From contig JALGQZ010000001.1 of NCBI GenBank assembly GCA_023105745.1, positions 69,167,991 to 69,231,990 on the forward strand: a stretch of 64,000 nt of DNA, written 5' to 3'. This DNA comes from Austropuccinia psidii. Its lineage: Eukaryota > Basidiomycota > Pucciniomycetes > Pucciniales > Sphaerophragmiaceae. The position numbers and the translations under genes are program-made. Below are positions 47,870 through 60,483 of the stretch, piece by piece. Each line of letters starts with the position of its first letter. Position 1 is the stretch's first letter. The notes under the pieces were generated by a model. It did no database searches. It was given only the letters and a program-made list of their open reading frames with translations, and had not been told where the DNA came from.

Positions 47870-49782
47870 GGATCTGTCTATGAAACACTTGACAATATCA
47901 CAATTAATCAAGAGTACTATGACTTTTCTCATGAAACATACCAAATCAATTTGTTATAACAAAAAATAATTAATTCATTATTTAATTATTCCTTTTGCTT
48001 TTTCTACACTAATAGTGATTATAAAAGTAAGTAGTAATTGTCTATTAGTTACAATTACAATTATTATTAATAAAATTTGTTATTGAAATAATATGAAATT
48101 ATTTTAACTAATGATTATCTTTTACAAGAATAATTATATTTAATTCTTGAAGAAAGATTCAAATTTAGAGAAAGAATTTACAAATTAATCAAAACACTCA
48201 CTAATACTCCAGAAATACCTTGAAAATAATCAACAGAGTGATTTGACATAGTATTTGTAGATTTAACCAATCAAACTTGATTTACAATGGAAATACAATA
48301 ATATAACAGTTAAATACTATCTGAAGGAGTTTATTTATATTATTTAGTGTATTTATTATTTATTGGAAATATTTAAAACACTTAATAAAAGATCTAACTA
48401 ACACTTACTTATTGGTACTAATGACAAGATTAAATAAGAAGATGATGATTGGAAAGAACAGCAAGAGTAGGCCTCTTTTAAGTCTACAAAAGCTCACACA
48501 GGCATTCAACGTAGAAAACGTAAAGAGAAGTGAGTTGAAAACCTGTTACCTTAATTGGCTTGATTATTACATCACTTGTAGTCATGTTAAACTATCACAA
48601 TTACTTAATTAAGTCAATTTATGTGACTACCAACCCATTTATGGTTAAAAAATAAAGGAGTAACAGCTGCAAATCTTGTTTTATTTTTGAGGAAAAAGTA
48701 ATTTCTCAAAGTTATCAAGTTTATTGGACATATGATCACAGGTTGTACTTTCTGTAAATTTTGAAGATTCAGTTTTTCAACTGAAATCTTCAAAAATGGA
48801 ATGTAAGTAAAACATTCAATTTGAATTAAAAAGTTATTATTATTTCTTCTTGCTATGAAGTGTTACTTTTTCAATTTGTCCTCAAAGCTTCAGAGGGATT
48901 AATCAAGAACTGTATAATCAAGGAAGTTTTTGAAGTTTTTACCTCATTTCTACATAGAAAAGAAAATGGTATAACTACAGTTGGTTTCTATGAGGTAAAT
49001 TTATGGATACTAGTCCCACAAGGGTTTAAACTAATTTTTTATGGCTTATCCATGGAAGATAATTAGTAATAGACATGGTGATAGGAGTCAGTAGTGCTCA
49101 TTCACTCCTTGTCACATCAATATAGCAGGTTATTTCATATTTTCTCATAATTTGATGAGGTTTTAGCTTGCTAACCAGGTTCCAAAAAGGTTTCAATAGA
49201 CCAATTGGGCCATGATAAGCCATGAATCAAATATTTAGTGCTGGCCATGAATCATAAGCCTCAGAATTTTGGTACCCTGGCTCTCTTTGACATCTTTTGT
49301 CCCCCTTTGCTATTTTAATGTCAAAATTCAGGCTTCAAGACTGATATCCACTATTGGTGTATCAGACCTTTATTTAAAGATACAGTAATATTAAGCTCTT
49401 AAATAATGCATAACACTATTCTTAGTTTATATCCAACATGAGATTCCTCACATTCCCATTGTTTGGCATGAAATTGAGAAGAACCAAAATTTTCACAGTT
49501 CTTCTATGGGGTGTTGAATTATTTTCCATATTACCACCTCATAGACTTAATTTAAGCTTATTCACCCTATTTAGCTACTATAGGTGAGCCTTTGTGTAGA
49601 ATCCAAATCTGGCCTTAAATCCATGAATTTACTTAAAAACAAAAAAGCTATTCATCTCTTCTTAAATGGAAAATGATGAATTTTGGAAGTATGCATGACT
49701 TATGGGTTATTAATAGTTCAAGAGTTATTTTTATGTTTATTGGGGCCTATTCGTGTATTTAAGATATACCCCAAGTCTCACA
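47870..49782 (-). repeat. 5' LTR of the truncated gypsy element
   Basis: Begins after the degenerate primer-binding-like site at 47851-47870 with TATAGGATCTGTCTATGAAAC, matching TGTAAGGTGTGGATATGAAAC of the young LTR. It shares ACTTAATTTAAGCTTATT near its right part and ends at CTCACA. Confidence 0.7.
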
Positions 49783-49837
49783 ATTTCTCTCTTTCCAGTT
49801 ACTAGAAACACATTGCTGAAAAAGAATCCAATTATGG

Positions 49838-50300
49838 CATCATTAAGCCCTTGTTTTGGCCAAAAAATTCCTTAATTTTTCCAATTTAGTCCTATAAGCC
49901 ATCCATTACTATCATAGTGATTGGTTGTGAGTCTTCAAAGCATGTAAGGATGTGTTAAAAACCCTTTCAAATGGTCAAATGTGTTTTATTGTAGCTTTGA
50001 GCTTAAGCATACTTTTACCCACTTGGGAAAAAACTGAAACTGCCCTGCTTGGCATCAAAACCTTGTAGTTAATTGAGTTATGGACCCTTTGACCCAATTC
50101 AAAGCCAAAAGGGATCAATTTTTGCATGGATTTTGAAATACCAAACCTTCCAGAAAGGTATTTATGGTAGTCTGGAACTCTCATGGCCATGATTCCTTCT
50201 CCCCCCCAAAGCTTACACTTTTCAATTAATTTTAATTTTGTTCCACCACATATCCTATACTTTGAATCTTACATATGTACTTTTAGTGAAAATTACAGTA
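49838..50300 (-). repeat. Internal LTR fragment of the same gypsy family
   Basis: From AATTATGGCATCATTAAGCCC to about CATATGTACTTTTAG this matches the middle of the young LTR (3180-3680), including the GGTATCAAAACCT-like and CCCCCCCAAA words. It has no LTR ends, so it is a broken or nested copy. Confidence 0.7.
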
Positions 50301-51211
50301 AAGTTCCCTCAAAGATACATCCAAACAGTCCTGAAATTGGAGCTTTTTTTGCTCCTTTTTTTTCTATAATGCTAAGAAATAGCTTTTTTTTGTCCTTGGA
50401 ATCTTGTAAAAACCTTTCCCACATAAGGTCCATTTGTCTTCAATTCCTCACATTATTATGATAAATAAACTAAAAACTAGCTATCAATAGTAACCAAAAG
50501 GTAGAAACTATTCAAAAAAATGATGGATTGATAATAAATGTGAGATTTTAAGCTTGAAACAAAAGAAAATTCAAAAACATATTTCACATTCATTTTGCTT
50601 TCTTAGCTCAAATAAAGAATCTTCTGTTTGTTCTTTCCTTACTTAAGTTCAATCTGATAAATTAATGATGAAGACATCTACAACTTTTCCTCCCTTTGAA
50701 ATAAGAAAAATAAACTTCTTCATATTATTTTTCAAGTCCTTTAAAAGGAGTCTGTGTCTTAAGACAAAGCTTCAACACACTATCATTTTTTAAAATCAAA
50801 AAATTTGAAAAAACTATAAATTAAGTTGTTTTTAAATTTAATCATCTTCTCCGAGCAAACTTATATGCAATACCTTTACTTTTCTGCCTGAAGATAACTT
50901 CAAAGCATCTTGAAAGCATCACCACAGAAACATCTGAGCATGGAGTGATGGCATTGTAATGCTTAGGATGATTTAGGATTGAGTATTCAAAGAAGTTTTA
51001 AAGTCCTTCAGCAAGTTATTATCATATTGAGACTTGAGAAGAATAATGGGTTAAAAGAGAAAAATGTTGATTATGTCATAAAAGTGATGAAAACAAAGAT
51101 ATTAATGGAAAATTGAATTTTGAAGATGATGCTCATGGTTGAAGAGAAGTGGATGGAAGAAGTTGAGCTCCAATAGTCATGTTCACTAGTTTGTGTTCAG
51201 ATCTATCTTTT
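50301..51211. other. AT-rich spacer between two gypsy elements
   Basis: I see no coding frame or named repeat. Confidence 0.3.
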
Positions 51212-51958
51212 TGTAACAGCCACTATCAGGGGTAAGGGTATTCAACCTTAAACCCACTCAAACTCGTGAAACCAGCAAATCCAGAATTTATATCACAAAT
51301 CAGTTCAAGAAGATCTTCTTGCTGAAACATGCATACAACTTGGTTTATCAATACATCCTGTCAATATTTGTACAGGCTGGATATTCCAAATAAAGTTTGG
51401 ATTCACAAGACTGAGACTGTATTATCACTCAACTTCACCACACCTCTTGTAAAGAACCTGTACATCCATATAGGGGCTGTATTATTCAAATCAATTCAAA
51501 TAAAGATTCCTCTCAAGAAAATTCACTCTTTGGATCAGGGCTAGTGGATTCTCACATATACCATCCCCTCTTCCTCCCTTTGGGGACTTTTTCCCAGTTA
51601 ATTAATATAGTTGATTTATCATTTAATGAATATTCTTACTCTTATTTTTGGGTATCATATTCATTGGTATTAAGTTAGTCTTTGAAACCTTTCCTCACCT
51701 GTTCAGTAGAGTTGTGATGGCCATATCTTTATTAATGCTTCTCTTTCTTTCTTACAGGTTGAAACAGTGAGCTTGGACTTGTTTGTGGTTGGCTCTTTTA
51801 TTCTTACTCTTATTTTCTTTGTTGCTGCTTTTGTTATATTTACCATATTGTCAATCTTATCTTCTTTACACTATTAAGTGTACTCACTCTTATTCAATTC
51901 CTTGAGCCCTCCCTAGGTGAGTTCCAGGCGCTCTTCACTTTGAATAGCCCCTGTGACA
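51212..51958 (+). repeat. 5' LTR of the second gypsy element
   Basis: 747 bp, with AACAGCCACTATCAGGGG at the start and CTTCACTTTGAATAGCCC near the end. It contains an extra stretch (51275-51320) that is shorter in the 3' LTR. Confidence 0.88.
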
Positions 51959-52562
51959 TTATATTAATTAACTCACAATTTCTTCTTTCTTTCCATTATT
52001 TTATATTCATTTCTCTCATTAATCAGTTATTATCTCTTTATAAATTTATGAACTTTTATTATGTTTATGACGGTATGATTTATCATCAATTTTAATCTCA
52101 TTCATTTCATTCATATGAAAATTGAACCTTTCATTTCTTAATTCTGCTTAGCTTTTCATTGCATTCTTAATTCTTAATCAAATCTCAATTTCTTTCTGGA
52201 TTAATTCAAGTTTTTTTATGTTTTAATGGATTGGTTATTTTGTTATTGGGAATCATCAGGACATTAATTTTCACTTCAAAAGTTTATTTATTTCATTGAT
52301 TTGACTTTGACTTCTCAAGAGAGCTGATTCATCCTCAACATTTGATTTTGTTGATTGATTGAATTTTATTCCTCAATATATTGAATTGACTTTTGAAGAT
52401 ATCCACTGATTGCTTAAATTCCTCAAGACATGATTGATTTTTATTTATTTATTGATTGACATTTATTTGCAGTTCCTCAAGATTCTCATTTGATTTTATT
52501 TGGTCAAGCCTTAATTTTTATTCTCAAAGTATCATCAAGTTCTTATTTTCTTATTCTTCAAT
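51959..52562 (+). other. Leader between 5' LTR and gag of the second gypsy element
   Basis: AT-rich non-coding leader. No convincing primer-binding site was recognised beside the LTR. Confidence 0.4.
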
Positions 52563-55500
52563 AATGCCAGTTCAGCATATCCTTCCAGCCAAGCATAGAA
52601 GATCTTGAAGACATCAAGCTTTTCACACTCCTACAGCAAGAGCTCCTCTTTACTGAACACCATTGGTTCATCAACTGAGTGCAAATTTGGACAGAGGACC
52701 ACCAATGAAAGAAGCAGCACCCTTTAGAAGAGGAGCTGTGAAGTCAAGAAGATCAAGATCATTCACTGGCTTTTTGGGTGGCTATCCAAGAATTTCTTAA
52801 GGTCTTAGAAGAATATTAGGGGGAGGAGTCTGTAGAAGAGGAAGGGTCTGAGGAAACTGAAGTGGTGGCTTCCTTGGCAGGTTTCCCTGAGGCTTCTGAA
52901 GCTCCAAATCCAGCTCTTTCTAATCAACCTCTTGTCTCTCAAACTGAACCAAATTTTCTCATGATGATGGAGAAGATGACTCAATTAATGGGACAGCTCA
53001 CTCAAGCAGTTGGCCCTAGGGACAACTCAAGAGCCCCAGCATTCAATACTCCATCAATGAAGGCACCTGATTCTTTCGATGGTACTCAAGACCATAAACT
53101 CAGAGTATTTATCCAATCCTGTCAATGGAGTTTCCATAATGACCCAGCAAACTTCTTCACTAAACTTCTTTTATAACAGGTAGAGCTCGAAAATTGATTG
53201 ACCCATATCTCTCAAATATCTTCAATTAAGACCCATCCTATCTCCTCAATAACTGGAAGTTGTTTGAAACCCAGTTATTCACTATATTTTGTGATTCCAA
53301 TGAACTTATTAAAGCTAAAAAAGAGTTGGATAATCTCAGTAGAAAGGAAAGTGGTCATGTATCCTTGTACATTGCTGATTTCAGAAGCTTAATTTCAAGA
53401 ATTAGGGATTGGGGGGAAAGGGCTTATATTCATGTTTATAGAAGAGGATTGGCATAAAGACCTTTTTATCAGTTGTATTCTCACCCTGGTAACTTTGAGA
53501 CACTTCAAGAACTAATGGAAACTACTTTGGAATTAGATACAAGGTACAATAAGATGTAGAAGGAAAAGGGTAGTTATCAAGAGAAAAAGTTTCCAGTTAA
53601 TGGATCCAAGTCTTCCAGGCCTCCTCAAGATTCAGCTTCCAAGAGACCTGACCACAAGAAGAGCAAGAAGGGTAGGAATTTGCAAGATTCAAAGGATAAG
53701 CCTCATTCTGCTCTCCTCAATGAGGACAATAAATCAATTGGTTCTGAAAAGGAGAGGATTATTCAAGAAGGTTTATGCAATTATTGTTGTGGAAAGCACC
53801 CAATTGAAAAATTCTTCAAGAGGCCTCAGAATAGGATAGGGTCATCAAGAGGCTTCCTTAGCAAGCAGGGAAAAGCCTGAGCAGTAATCATTATGTGTTA
53901 AATGGTTCTCACTTATTTCCTTTAAGAGGAAAATTGTGCACTCTCAATACTAGTGTCAAGAAATCTTTAAAATTTCTTAGTTCTTCTTCTGTCTCTGATA
54001 TTTTTTATAGTATTCTCATTGATTCTGGTGCTACAAGCTCCTTTATTGTAGAGAATTTTTCTCTCAAGTGCTCATTGACTATGTCAGAGCTCCCTGAAAA
54101 GATTCCTCTTTTCATTTTGGATTCAAAGGAATCCACTTCCTTGTTCATCCCTCATTATACCAAGTGCATTGTTGAATTGCCTTCTTTCCCAAGCTTTGAA
54201 TGGGAGTTTTTTATCATAGATTCACCAAAGGGAGAAGACCCAATATTGTTCTAATATTTCCTTTACCAATTTAATCCCATTATTGACTGGAAAAATGGAT
54301 TGATCACCCATGATCCTAGTCATAAGGATTCTAGTGGTATTAATTCTTCTACTAGGAATGACTCTTTCACTGCTTTCAACAGTGTTTCTCTGGTTGGTGA
54401 GCTCAAGACACCTTCCCTTCCTTCTTCTGTCCATATCCCTTCCATCATTCCCTCTCAGTCATTACTTTAATCAAGAGATGAATTCTTCAAAGAGATAGAA
54501 GATGTTGGAGAAGATGTTTCTATATCTTCACTTCATCTCTTTGAAGGGGGTATGGATATTCCTCATTTATTCTTGCATGCATCCCTGGAGGAGCAGTGGG
54601 ATGATGAGGAAGAGTCAGAAGAAATCAGAACTTTGTTGAAGGTTGTCCCCCTTGCTTATCACCATTATTTGTATGTGTTCTCCAAGGTGAAAGCAGAGAA
54701 ACTCCCTCCACACCATGCCTGTTATCATCATATTGAGCTATAGGGTCTTCTACCACCAGTTGGTTTTATCTACTCATTATCAAATCATGAGTCAGAAATA
54801 CTACGGGCCTACATCTCAGAGAATGTAGAGAAAGGTTTAATCAGGACAAGATCCTCTACAACAGGAGAACCTGTCCTTTTTGTTAATAAAAAGGACGTTG
54901 ACCACCGCAAACTCAATGCTGAAACTAGAAAGAACAGGCATCCTGTCCCTTGTATGAACCAGCTTCTCACTTTATTCAATGGCTCCACTATCTTCTCCTA
55001 TATAAATTTGTGTGGTGCTTATAATCTCCTGAGATTTCAAGAGGGGTATGAGCATTTAACTGCCTTTGGAACCAAATAACGTAGTTATGAGTCTTTGGTG
55101 ATGCCATTTGGCTTAACCAATACTTCTGATCCATTCCATAATCTTTTAAATGATATCTTTGTGGATTTCTTGGAAATCTTCATTGTAATTTACTTAGATG
55201 ATATTATTGTCTTCTCAAGCTCTGAGGAGGAACATGTCAAAAATCTGTCCACTGCCCTCCAAAGGCTGAGGGAAAAAAATTCTGTTTGCCAGAGCCTCAA
55301 AGTGTATATTCCATGCCTCAAATGTGGAATACCTTGGCTATTTTATTTCAAATGATGGCCTCAAGATAGATTATTCAAAATATCAACAAATCCTAAATTG
55401 GCCTCAGCCCAAGAACATCAAGGCTCTTCAATCTTTTCTTGGCTTTTCCAATTTCTATTGTTGTTTCATTAAAAATTACTCTAAAAAAATCACTTCTCTC

Positions 55501-57540
55501 ACTTCCCTCCTCAAAAAAAGACTCTCTTTTTGTCTTCAATGAGGAAGCTCCTAGTCAGTTTCAAATACTCAAGGAAGCTTTCACCACTTGTCCTATCCTT
55601 TCCCATTTCAATCCTTCTCTACCAAATATTGTAGATACTGATGCTTTTTATTATGCCTTGGGTGCTGCACTGAGTAAGGTGAATGACTCAGGAAAGCATC
55701 CCCTTGTATTTGATACTTGAAAGATTCTCTCAGCTGAGCTGAACTATGAAATTCATGACAAGGAACCCCTTGGCATAGTTTGGTCTTTCAAGTGCTGTAG
55801 AGCTTTCCATCTTTCTCTTTTGCATTCTGTTAAATTCTTGAAAGACCATTCTTCTCTTCAGTACTTCATGTCTTCCAAAGTCCTCACTCATTGTCATGCC
55901 TGCTGTCCTGAATCTCTCTCTGAGTTTAATTTTACCATCACTTACCACCCATGCAGGCTCACCATTTTACCAGATTCCTTGTCATGTTGGGACAATATGT
56001 ACCCAGAGAGGGGGTGGAATTCTTTGACAATAATCCTCAAAATTTAATCAAATTCTTAAGAAAGATGGAATTAAAGAATCAAGATTATTTCCATAAAATT
56101 ATATATGTTCTCATGCTTAGTGTACCAGATTCAAAAATAAGTATGGCAAGACAAATATTATAAAGAAGTACTCAAGAAACTAGCAAGAAGTGAATCAGTA
56201 CCAGATTATTCTCTTGAACCTCAAGCCAAGTTATTTCTATTCAAAGATAGATTGGTTATTACAATCAATCAAAAACTTCAGCTGGATATCCTTCAAAAGC
56301 ATCACAACTCACCATTGGCTGGCCATCCTGGCAAGGAGAAGACCCTCAAGCTTGTCAAGAGGGATTTTCATAGGGCTGTCATGAATCAAATCATCAAAAA
56401 CTATGTGTCCTCATGTCAGCAATGTTCAAGGAGCAATAACATTCATCATAAGAAGTTTGGATTACTCAAGCCTCTTCAAATTCCATCTAGTCCTTGGAAT
56501 TCCTTATTAATGGACTTTATCACTCAATTTCTATTGTCCAACAACTTTGACTCAATTTTATTAGTTGTGGATAAATTATCACAAATTGCAATATTAACTC
56601 CAACTTATTTAAGAATTACTTCCTTGGATTTATCACAAATCTTAATCAGTCATGTCTTTTCCAAGAATGGCCTTCCAGTGAGTATTGTTAGTGATAGAGG
56701 TTTCTTATTTGTTTCATCATTCTGGACCCAATTATTTAAGCAGCTCAAGATATAAAGAGATCTTTCAACTGCTTTTCAACCTGGTACAGATGGAAAGACA
56801 GAGAGGGTAAATCAGATTCTAGAAAAGTATCTTTGGATATATGTAAGTTACCATCAAGATTACTTGCACATCTGGCTCATGCTGGCTGAATTTTCCTTTA
56901 ATAATGCAGAACATTCATCAACTAGGAAATCACATTTTTTCACCATTTATGAAAGAAATACCACCTTTTATTCAATTCAAATTGCTGAAGACACACCTTC
57001 TGGAAAGTTATCAACAAAACTCCAATAAGTACAGCAAGTAGTCAAAGAGGAATTACAGTCAGAAATAAGGAAATTTAAGAATTATGCAGATAGAAATATG
57101 ATAATTCCACCTGATTTCCAACCTGGGGGAAAAATATGGCTAGCCTCAAATGATATCAATACTACAAGACCCACCAAGAAACTCTCAGAAATAAATTTGG
57201 GACCCTTTGATGTCTTGAACAAGATTGGCAGCCATGAATATCACCTCAAGTTGCCTCAACAATCGAATTCAGTTCACCCTGTGTTCCATGGGTCATTATT
57301 AGAACTAGTCAAGCAATCAACTATCCCAAACCAACATCATTAGCACCACCACCAGTCTTAGTGGAGGAACAGGAGGAATGGGAAGTGGCTCAGGCTCTGG
57401 AATCAAAGCTCAAGAGAGGTAAATTATGGTATCTTGAAGAGTGGAAAGGATTCAGTGAGGAACCTGAAAGAACAGCTTGGGAACCAGCTTCCAACCTTAC
57501 CAACTCACCAGACCTTGTCAGGGAATTCCATACTTTGTAA
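52563..57540 (+). pseudogene. Degenerate gag-pol of the second gypsy chromovirus
   Basis: Gag probably starts at ATG 52563 (MPVQHILPAKHRR, soon hit by a stop). Gag core pieces are FNTPSMKAPDSFDGT (about 53050) and GHVSLYIADFRSL (about 53370). The zinc knuckle CNYCCGKHPIEKFF has lost its last Cys. The protease DSGATSSFIV lies near 54019; RT near 54750-55350 with YLDDIIVFSS (about 55190); RNase H DTDAFYYALGAAL (about 55635); integrase HPGKEKT and CQQC (about 56320-56420) then MDF, SDRG and the E of KTERVNQ (about 56510-56810); and a chromodomain with LEEWKGFSEEPERTAWEPASN, ending at the TAA near 57540. Multiple stops and frameshifts make it inactive. Confidence 0.88.
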
Positions 57541-57582
57541 CCTGGAAAGCTTGGCCCAAATATCTCAAGAGTTTGATTCCAT

Positions 57583-58045
57583 GGTGCTTGGGGGGGAGTA
57601 GAAGTTATGAAAGTGAGTTCCTCTCCTGGCATGCAACTTTAAGGAGGAATTCTACCCAGATATGTTGTAAGCATAACCTTGGCCACGTTTTGAGCACTTT
57701 TCAATCTCTTTGGACAGGTTTAGAAGGCCTTGCAACATCAATACCCTTGAATTTGGACATTTCAGCAAGATAAGGCCAAATTCAAGGGTATTGATGTTTC
57801 AAGGCCTTCTAAACCTGTCCAAAGAGATTGACAAGTGCTCAAAAAGTGGCCAAGGTGATGCTTACAAAATATCTGGGTAGAATACCTCCTTAAAGGTGCA
57901 ATCCAGCCATTCCAAATTATTCCATTTATCATTATTGAAGACATTATTTGACTCAAATTAATTTATGGAAACAGGTTTATGTTATTTTATGGTGCTTGGT
58001 GGGAAGTGGAAGTTATGAAAGTAAGTTCCATCTCCTGGTATGCAT
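57583..58045. repeat. Direct repeats flanking a 126-bp foldback
   Basis: A segment starting TGGTGCTTGG, containing GAAGTTATGAAAGT and ending CTCCTGG-ATGCA occurs at 57583-57635 and 57990-58043. Between them lie two inverted arms of 126 bp, 57633-57758 and 57774-57899, separated by 15 bp. The arms match with about ten differences and encode the same peptide words (LGH, QSLWTGLEGL, TSIPLNL) on both strands. Confidence 0.85.
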
Positions 58046-58385
58046 CTCTGGGGGTTTCTACTTCTTGAAAAACAACACCTTGTCCACTTTAGCAAAAAAT
58101 GCTTTGTTTTATCTTTCAGGAAAATTTATGGCCAAAACTCAAGCAACTCACCACAAGAAGGACACCTCTCAGAAGTTTATTTTATCTTTTCTTTTTATCT
58201 ACTTTCTTCTTTACTTAATTTTCTTTTCTTTGTTTACTTTTATAATTCTTGTTTCTTTTTATTTCTTTACAAATCAGAAGCATCCCCTCCCATATCATGT
58301 ATTGGGAGGTTCCATTTATTTTTAATTTTAGTATTTATAAGAGTGGGAATAAAAGTCAAGCCAAACACAAACAAGGACAAGAAAA

Positions 58386-59690
58386 CTAGTTATCTCTACA
58401 CAAATCCTCAAATGATTTCTGGAAATCATTACTCAACTAATCCTCATACCATGCAAATTTAGAAGCCATCTGCTCAGAAGAGGTACCATGAATCATCCTA
58501 TCATTAGCATAAGTAATCACCTCCTTACTATTTCTGTTAACTAGTCCAAACAACCTTTCCACAGCATCTTGGCCATTATTCTCCATATTTGGATATTTTC
58601 TGGTAACCTGGATAGGTCAATGTTATCTTTGCTGAAATACTTGGGAGGAAGGAAATGGCAAAGGCAATTGGTCCTATCTTCTTTGGCTGGAGCTGGCCAC
58701 AGGTTGTAGTTGTTGGGAGGTGACCATAGGAAAATTTCTGTGCTGTGGAATGGGTGAGGGTCTGACTGGTGAAACCAGGGCAGGCCTGACAGTGGAAGTA
58801 TTTGGTGAAGGAGGAAGAATGGAAGATGGAATGGTGGAAAGGACTGGCTAAAGCTTTCTAGGGGTACTTTGTATGACTTGACTTGGAAATTTTCTGGAAT
58901 CAGGTTGGGAAGGTGAAGTACTGGATTGGTGGCCAATGGAGTTAGGTACCACCTCAATATCTTCACCATCTATCTCATCACTACCTTCAGAATTGGGTTC
59001 AGTGGGTTAAACGGCAATTCTTCTCATTCTCTTGACCACACCTTGGATTTTGATCCTTTAAATGAGGACCTCTGAGCTGGAATAAATTGTCCTGCCACCA
59101 ATGGCAATAGGCCTTCCAACATTGGTCCACCTGAATACAGTCACTAATGCAAAATATCAGTATCCTCATCAATTGAGAAAACCACCACACTTACAGTTGG
59201 AATACCCTGAATTACCATCAGGAGTAGTGGCCTCAGAAACTGGGAGCTCTCTCCCAAAAGGACCATCCTTCTTACTCCACAAATACTGCCTGAGATTGGA
59301 AAGTGGATCCCCTGGACATTGACAAGGTTTCTTCCCAAAAAAGGATTGATGGCACTTAGATGATTGGGGGCTATAGCACTGTAAGCATTTTTTCTCCTTG
59401 TTCAAGAATTAATTACAGGCAGGATCAAGAGCCCCAACTGACTTGTACCCATCATAAGTCTGGGAAGTATCAAAATGACCTGAAGAAGCCATTGAATAAG
59501 GGGATCCTAGCCAACTGAATATTCCAGAACCACAAAGGACAGATGGCGGCGGAACATAAGGGGAAGATTCAGTGAGTTCAGTCAGTTTGGAACTCATTTC
59601 TGGAGTTATGGAAGCAAACAAGTCAACAGCCTGAGATATGCATATCAAGTTCTGAATTACATCAAGGTTCTGGGGACATTTTCATTTATG
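58386..59690 (-). pseudogene. Antisense Cys-rich gene inside the gypsy element (decayed)
   Basis: On the strand opposite to gag-pol, between chromodomain and 3' LTR, a frame of about 430 codons can be followed with few breaks. It opens with NLICISQAVDLFASITPEM and SSPYVPPPSVLCGSG. A cysteine cluster follows (spacing C-x2-F-x6-C-x10-C-x2-S-x6-C, a Zn2Cys6 layout with Phe and Ser at two Cys positions) with a TAA at 59409-59411. Then come YLWSKKDGPFGRELPVSE, a serine/proline linker with HQSSTSPSQP, and a C-terminus NGQDAVERLFGLVNRN...ASKFAWYED, ending near the CTA at 58386. No known enzyme domain is recognised. By signature it may bind DNA. The position suggests a stable accessory gene of this element family, unlike the flanking spacer. 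Confidence 0.65.
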
Positions 59691-60469
59691 GCCCCTTCAA
59701 AGTCCTCAATATGAGACCAAATTCAATCCTGGGCCCCAATCAGCAAGGCTGGACCTCTCTTCCAATCCTTGGAAGGTCCCCTTTTTATAGTCCTGGACTG
59801 GTCTCAGCAGTTCCAGGCCATATAGGCCAATTGGCCACCATCATCATCCTCAGCTCCCTGTTAACCCCTTCAAAATTAGGCCCAGGGGGACTTCCATTTC
59901 CCCCATGTACCATGGGCCTTAAAGATCAAAAATGGCCAAATTTCAAATTTCCAGAAAGATTGCCATGATATGGCAAGGACCAAAATGAACCAAAATGTCC
60001 CCAAATGGCCTCAAAGGGCCATTTGGGGCCCAATATTCAATAATTATGGGGACAGGACCCCTTATTCAATATGCATATTGAAGACTTTGGTGCAAGAAAA
60101 GGCCTCAAGAGGTTATGGCAAATTCTTAGGGGTGGCCAGGCATTCATATAGGCATTATTCACCAATTTTCAAACTGGAGATGGTGGTGGCCTCTATTTTG
60201 GTATTCAGCCCATGGCCACCAAAACTCCTTTCTTCAAAGCAAAAGAAAACTCCAGATGGGAAATGACTCAAAAAAAGAGACCACTTAATTAATGAAGATT
60301 TGTTTTTAATGAAGGAAGAAAGAAAAAGGAGGATTGAGAGGAAAGGTTTTCAGGATAATGATCAAAAGGAAAGGAAATTAAAAATTAAAAATTTCAGAAA
60401 TTTTGTGGGGAATTTGGGATGACACGCAAGAGTTGTGGGATATTATGGTGTTCAGGAGCCCACCAGTTT
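59691..60469. other. Spacer between antisense gene and 3' LTR
   Basis: GC-richer than its surroundings, with many GGCC-containing words (GGCCATATAGGCCAATTGGCC near 59816). No supported plus-strand gene. It may hold the promoter of the antisense gene. Confidence 0.35.
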
Positions 60470-60480
60470 GAAGAGGGGGA
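60470..60480 (+). promoter_or_regulatory. Polypurine tract of the second gypsy element
   Basis: GAAGAGGGGGA followed by TAC lies immediately before the 3' LTR start at 60484. Confidence 0.8.
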
Positions 60481-60483
60481 TAC

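Larger units (their letters stand above)
43353..49782 (-). mobile_element. Truncated, decayed gypsy element related to the young one
   Basis: A minus-strand element with its 5' LTR at about 47870-49782 (ending AAGTCTCACA), then leader, gag, protease, reverse transcriptase and part of RNase H. The left side stops at about 43353 in RNase H, at the point matching 6070 in the young copy, so integrase, chromodomain and the 3' LTR are gone. The truncation joins directly to the terminal region of unit B. Confidence 0.85.

Noticed and set aside
58960..59405. Plus-strand frames in the antisense gene region (for example 59101-59322)
   Set aside because: Shadows of the minus-strand frame, which carries the cysteine cluster and conserved-looking motifs.
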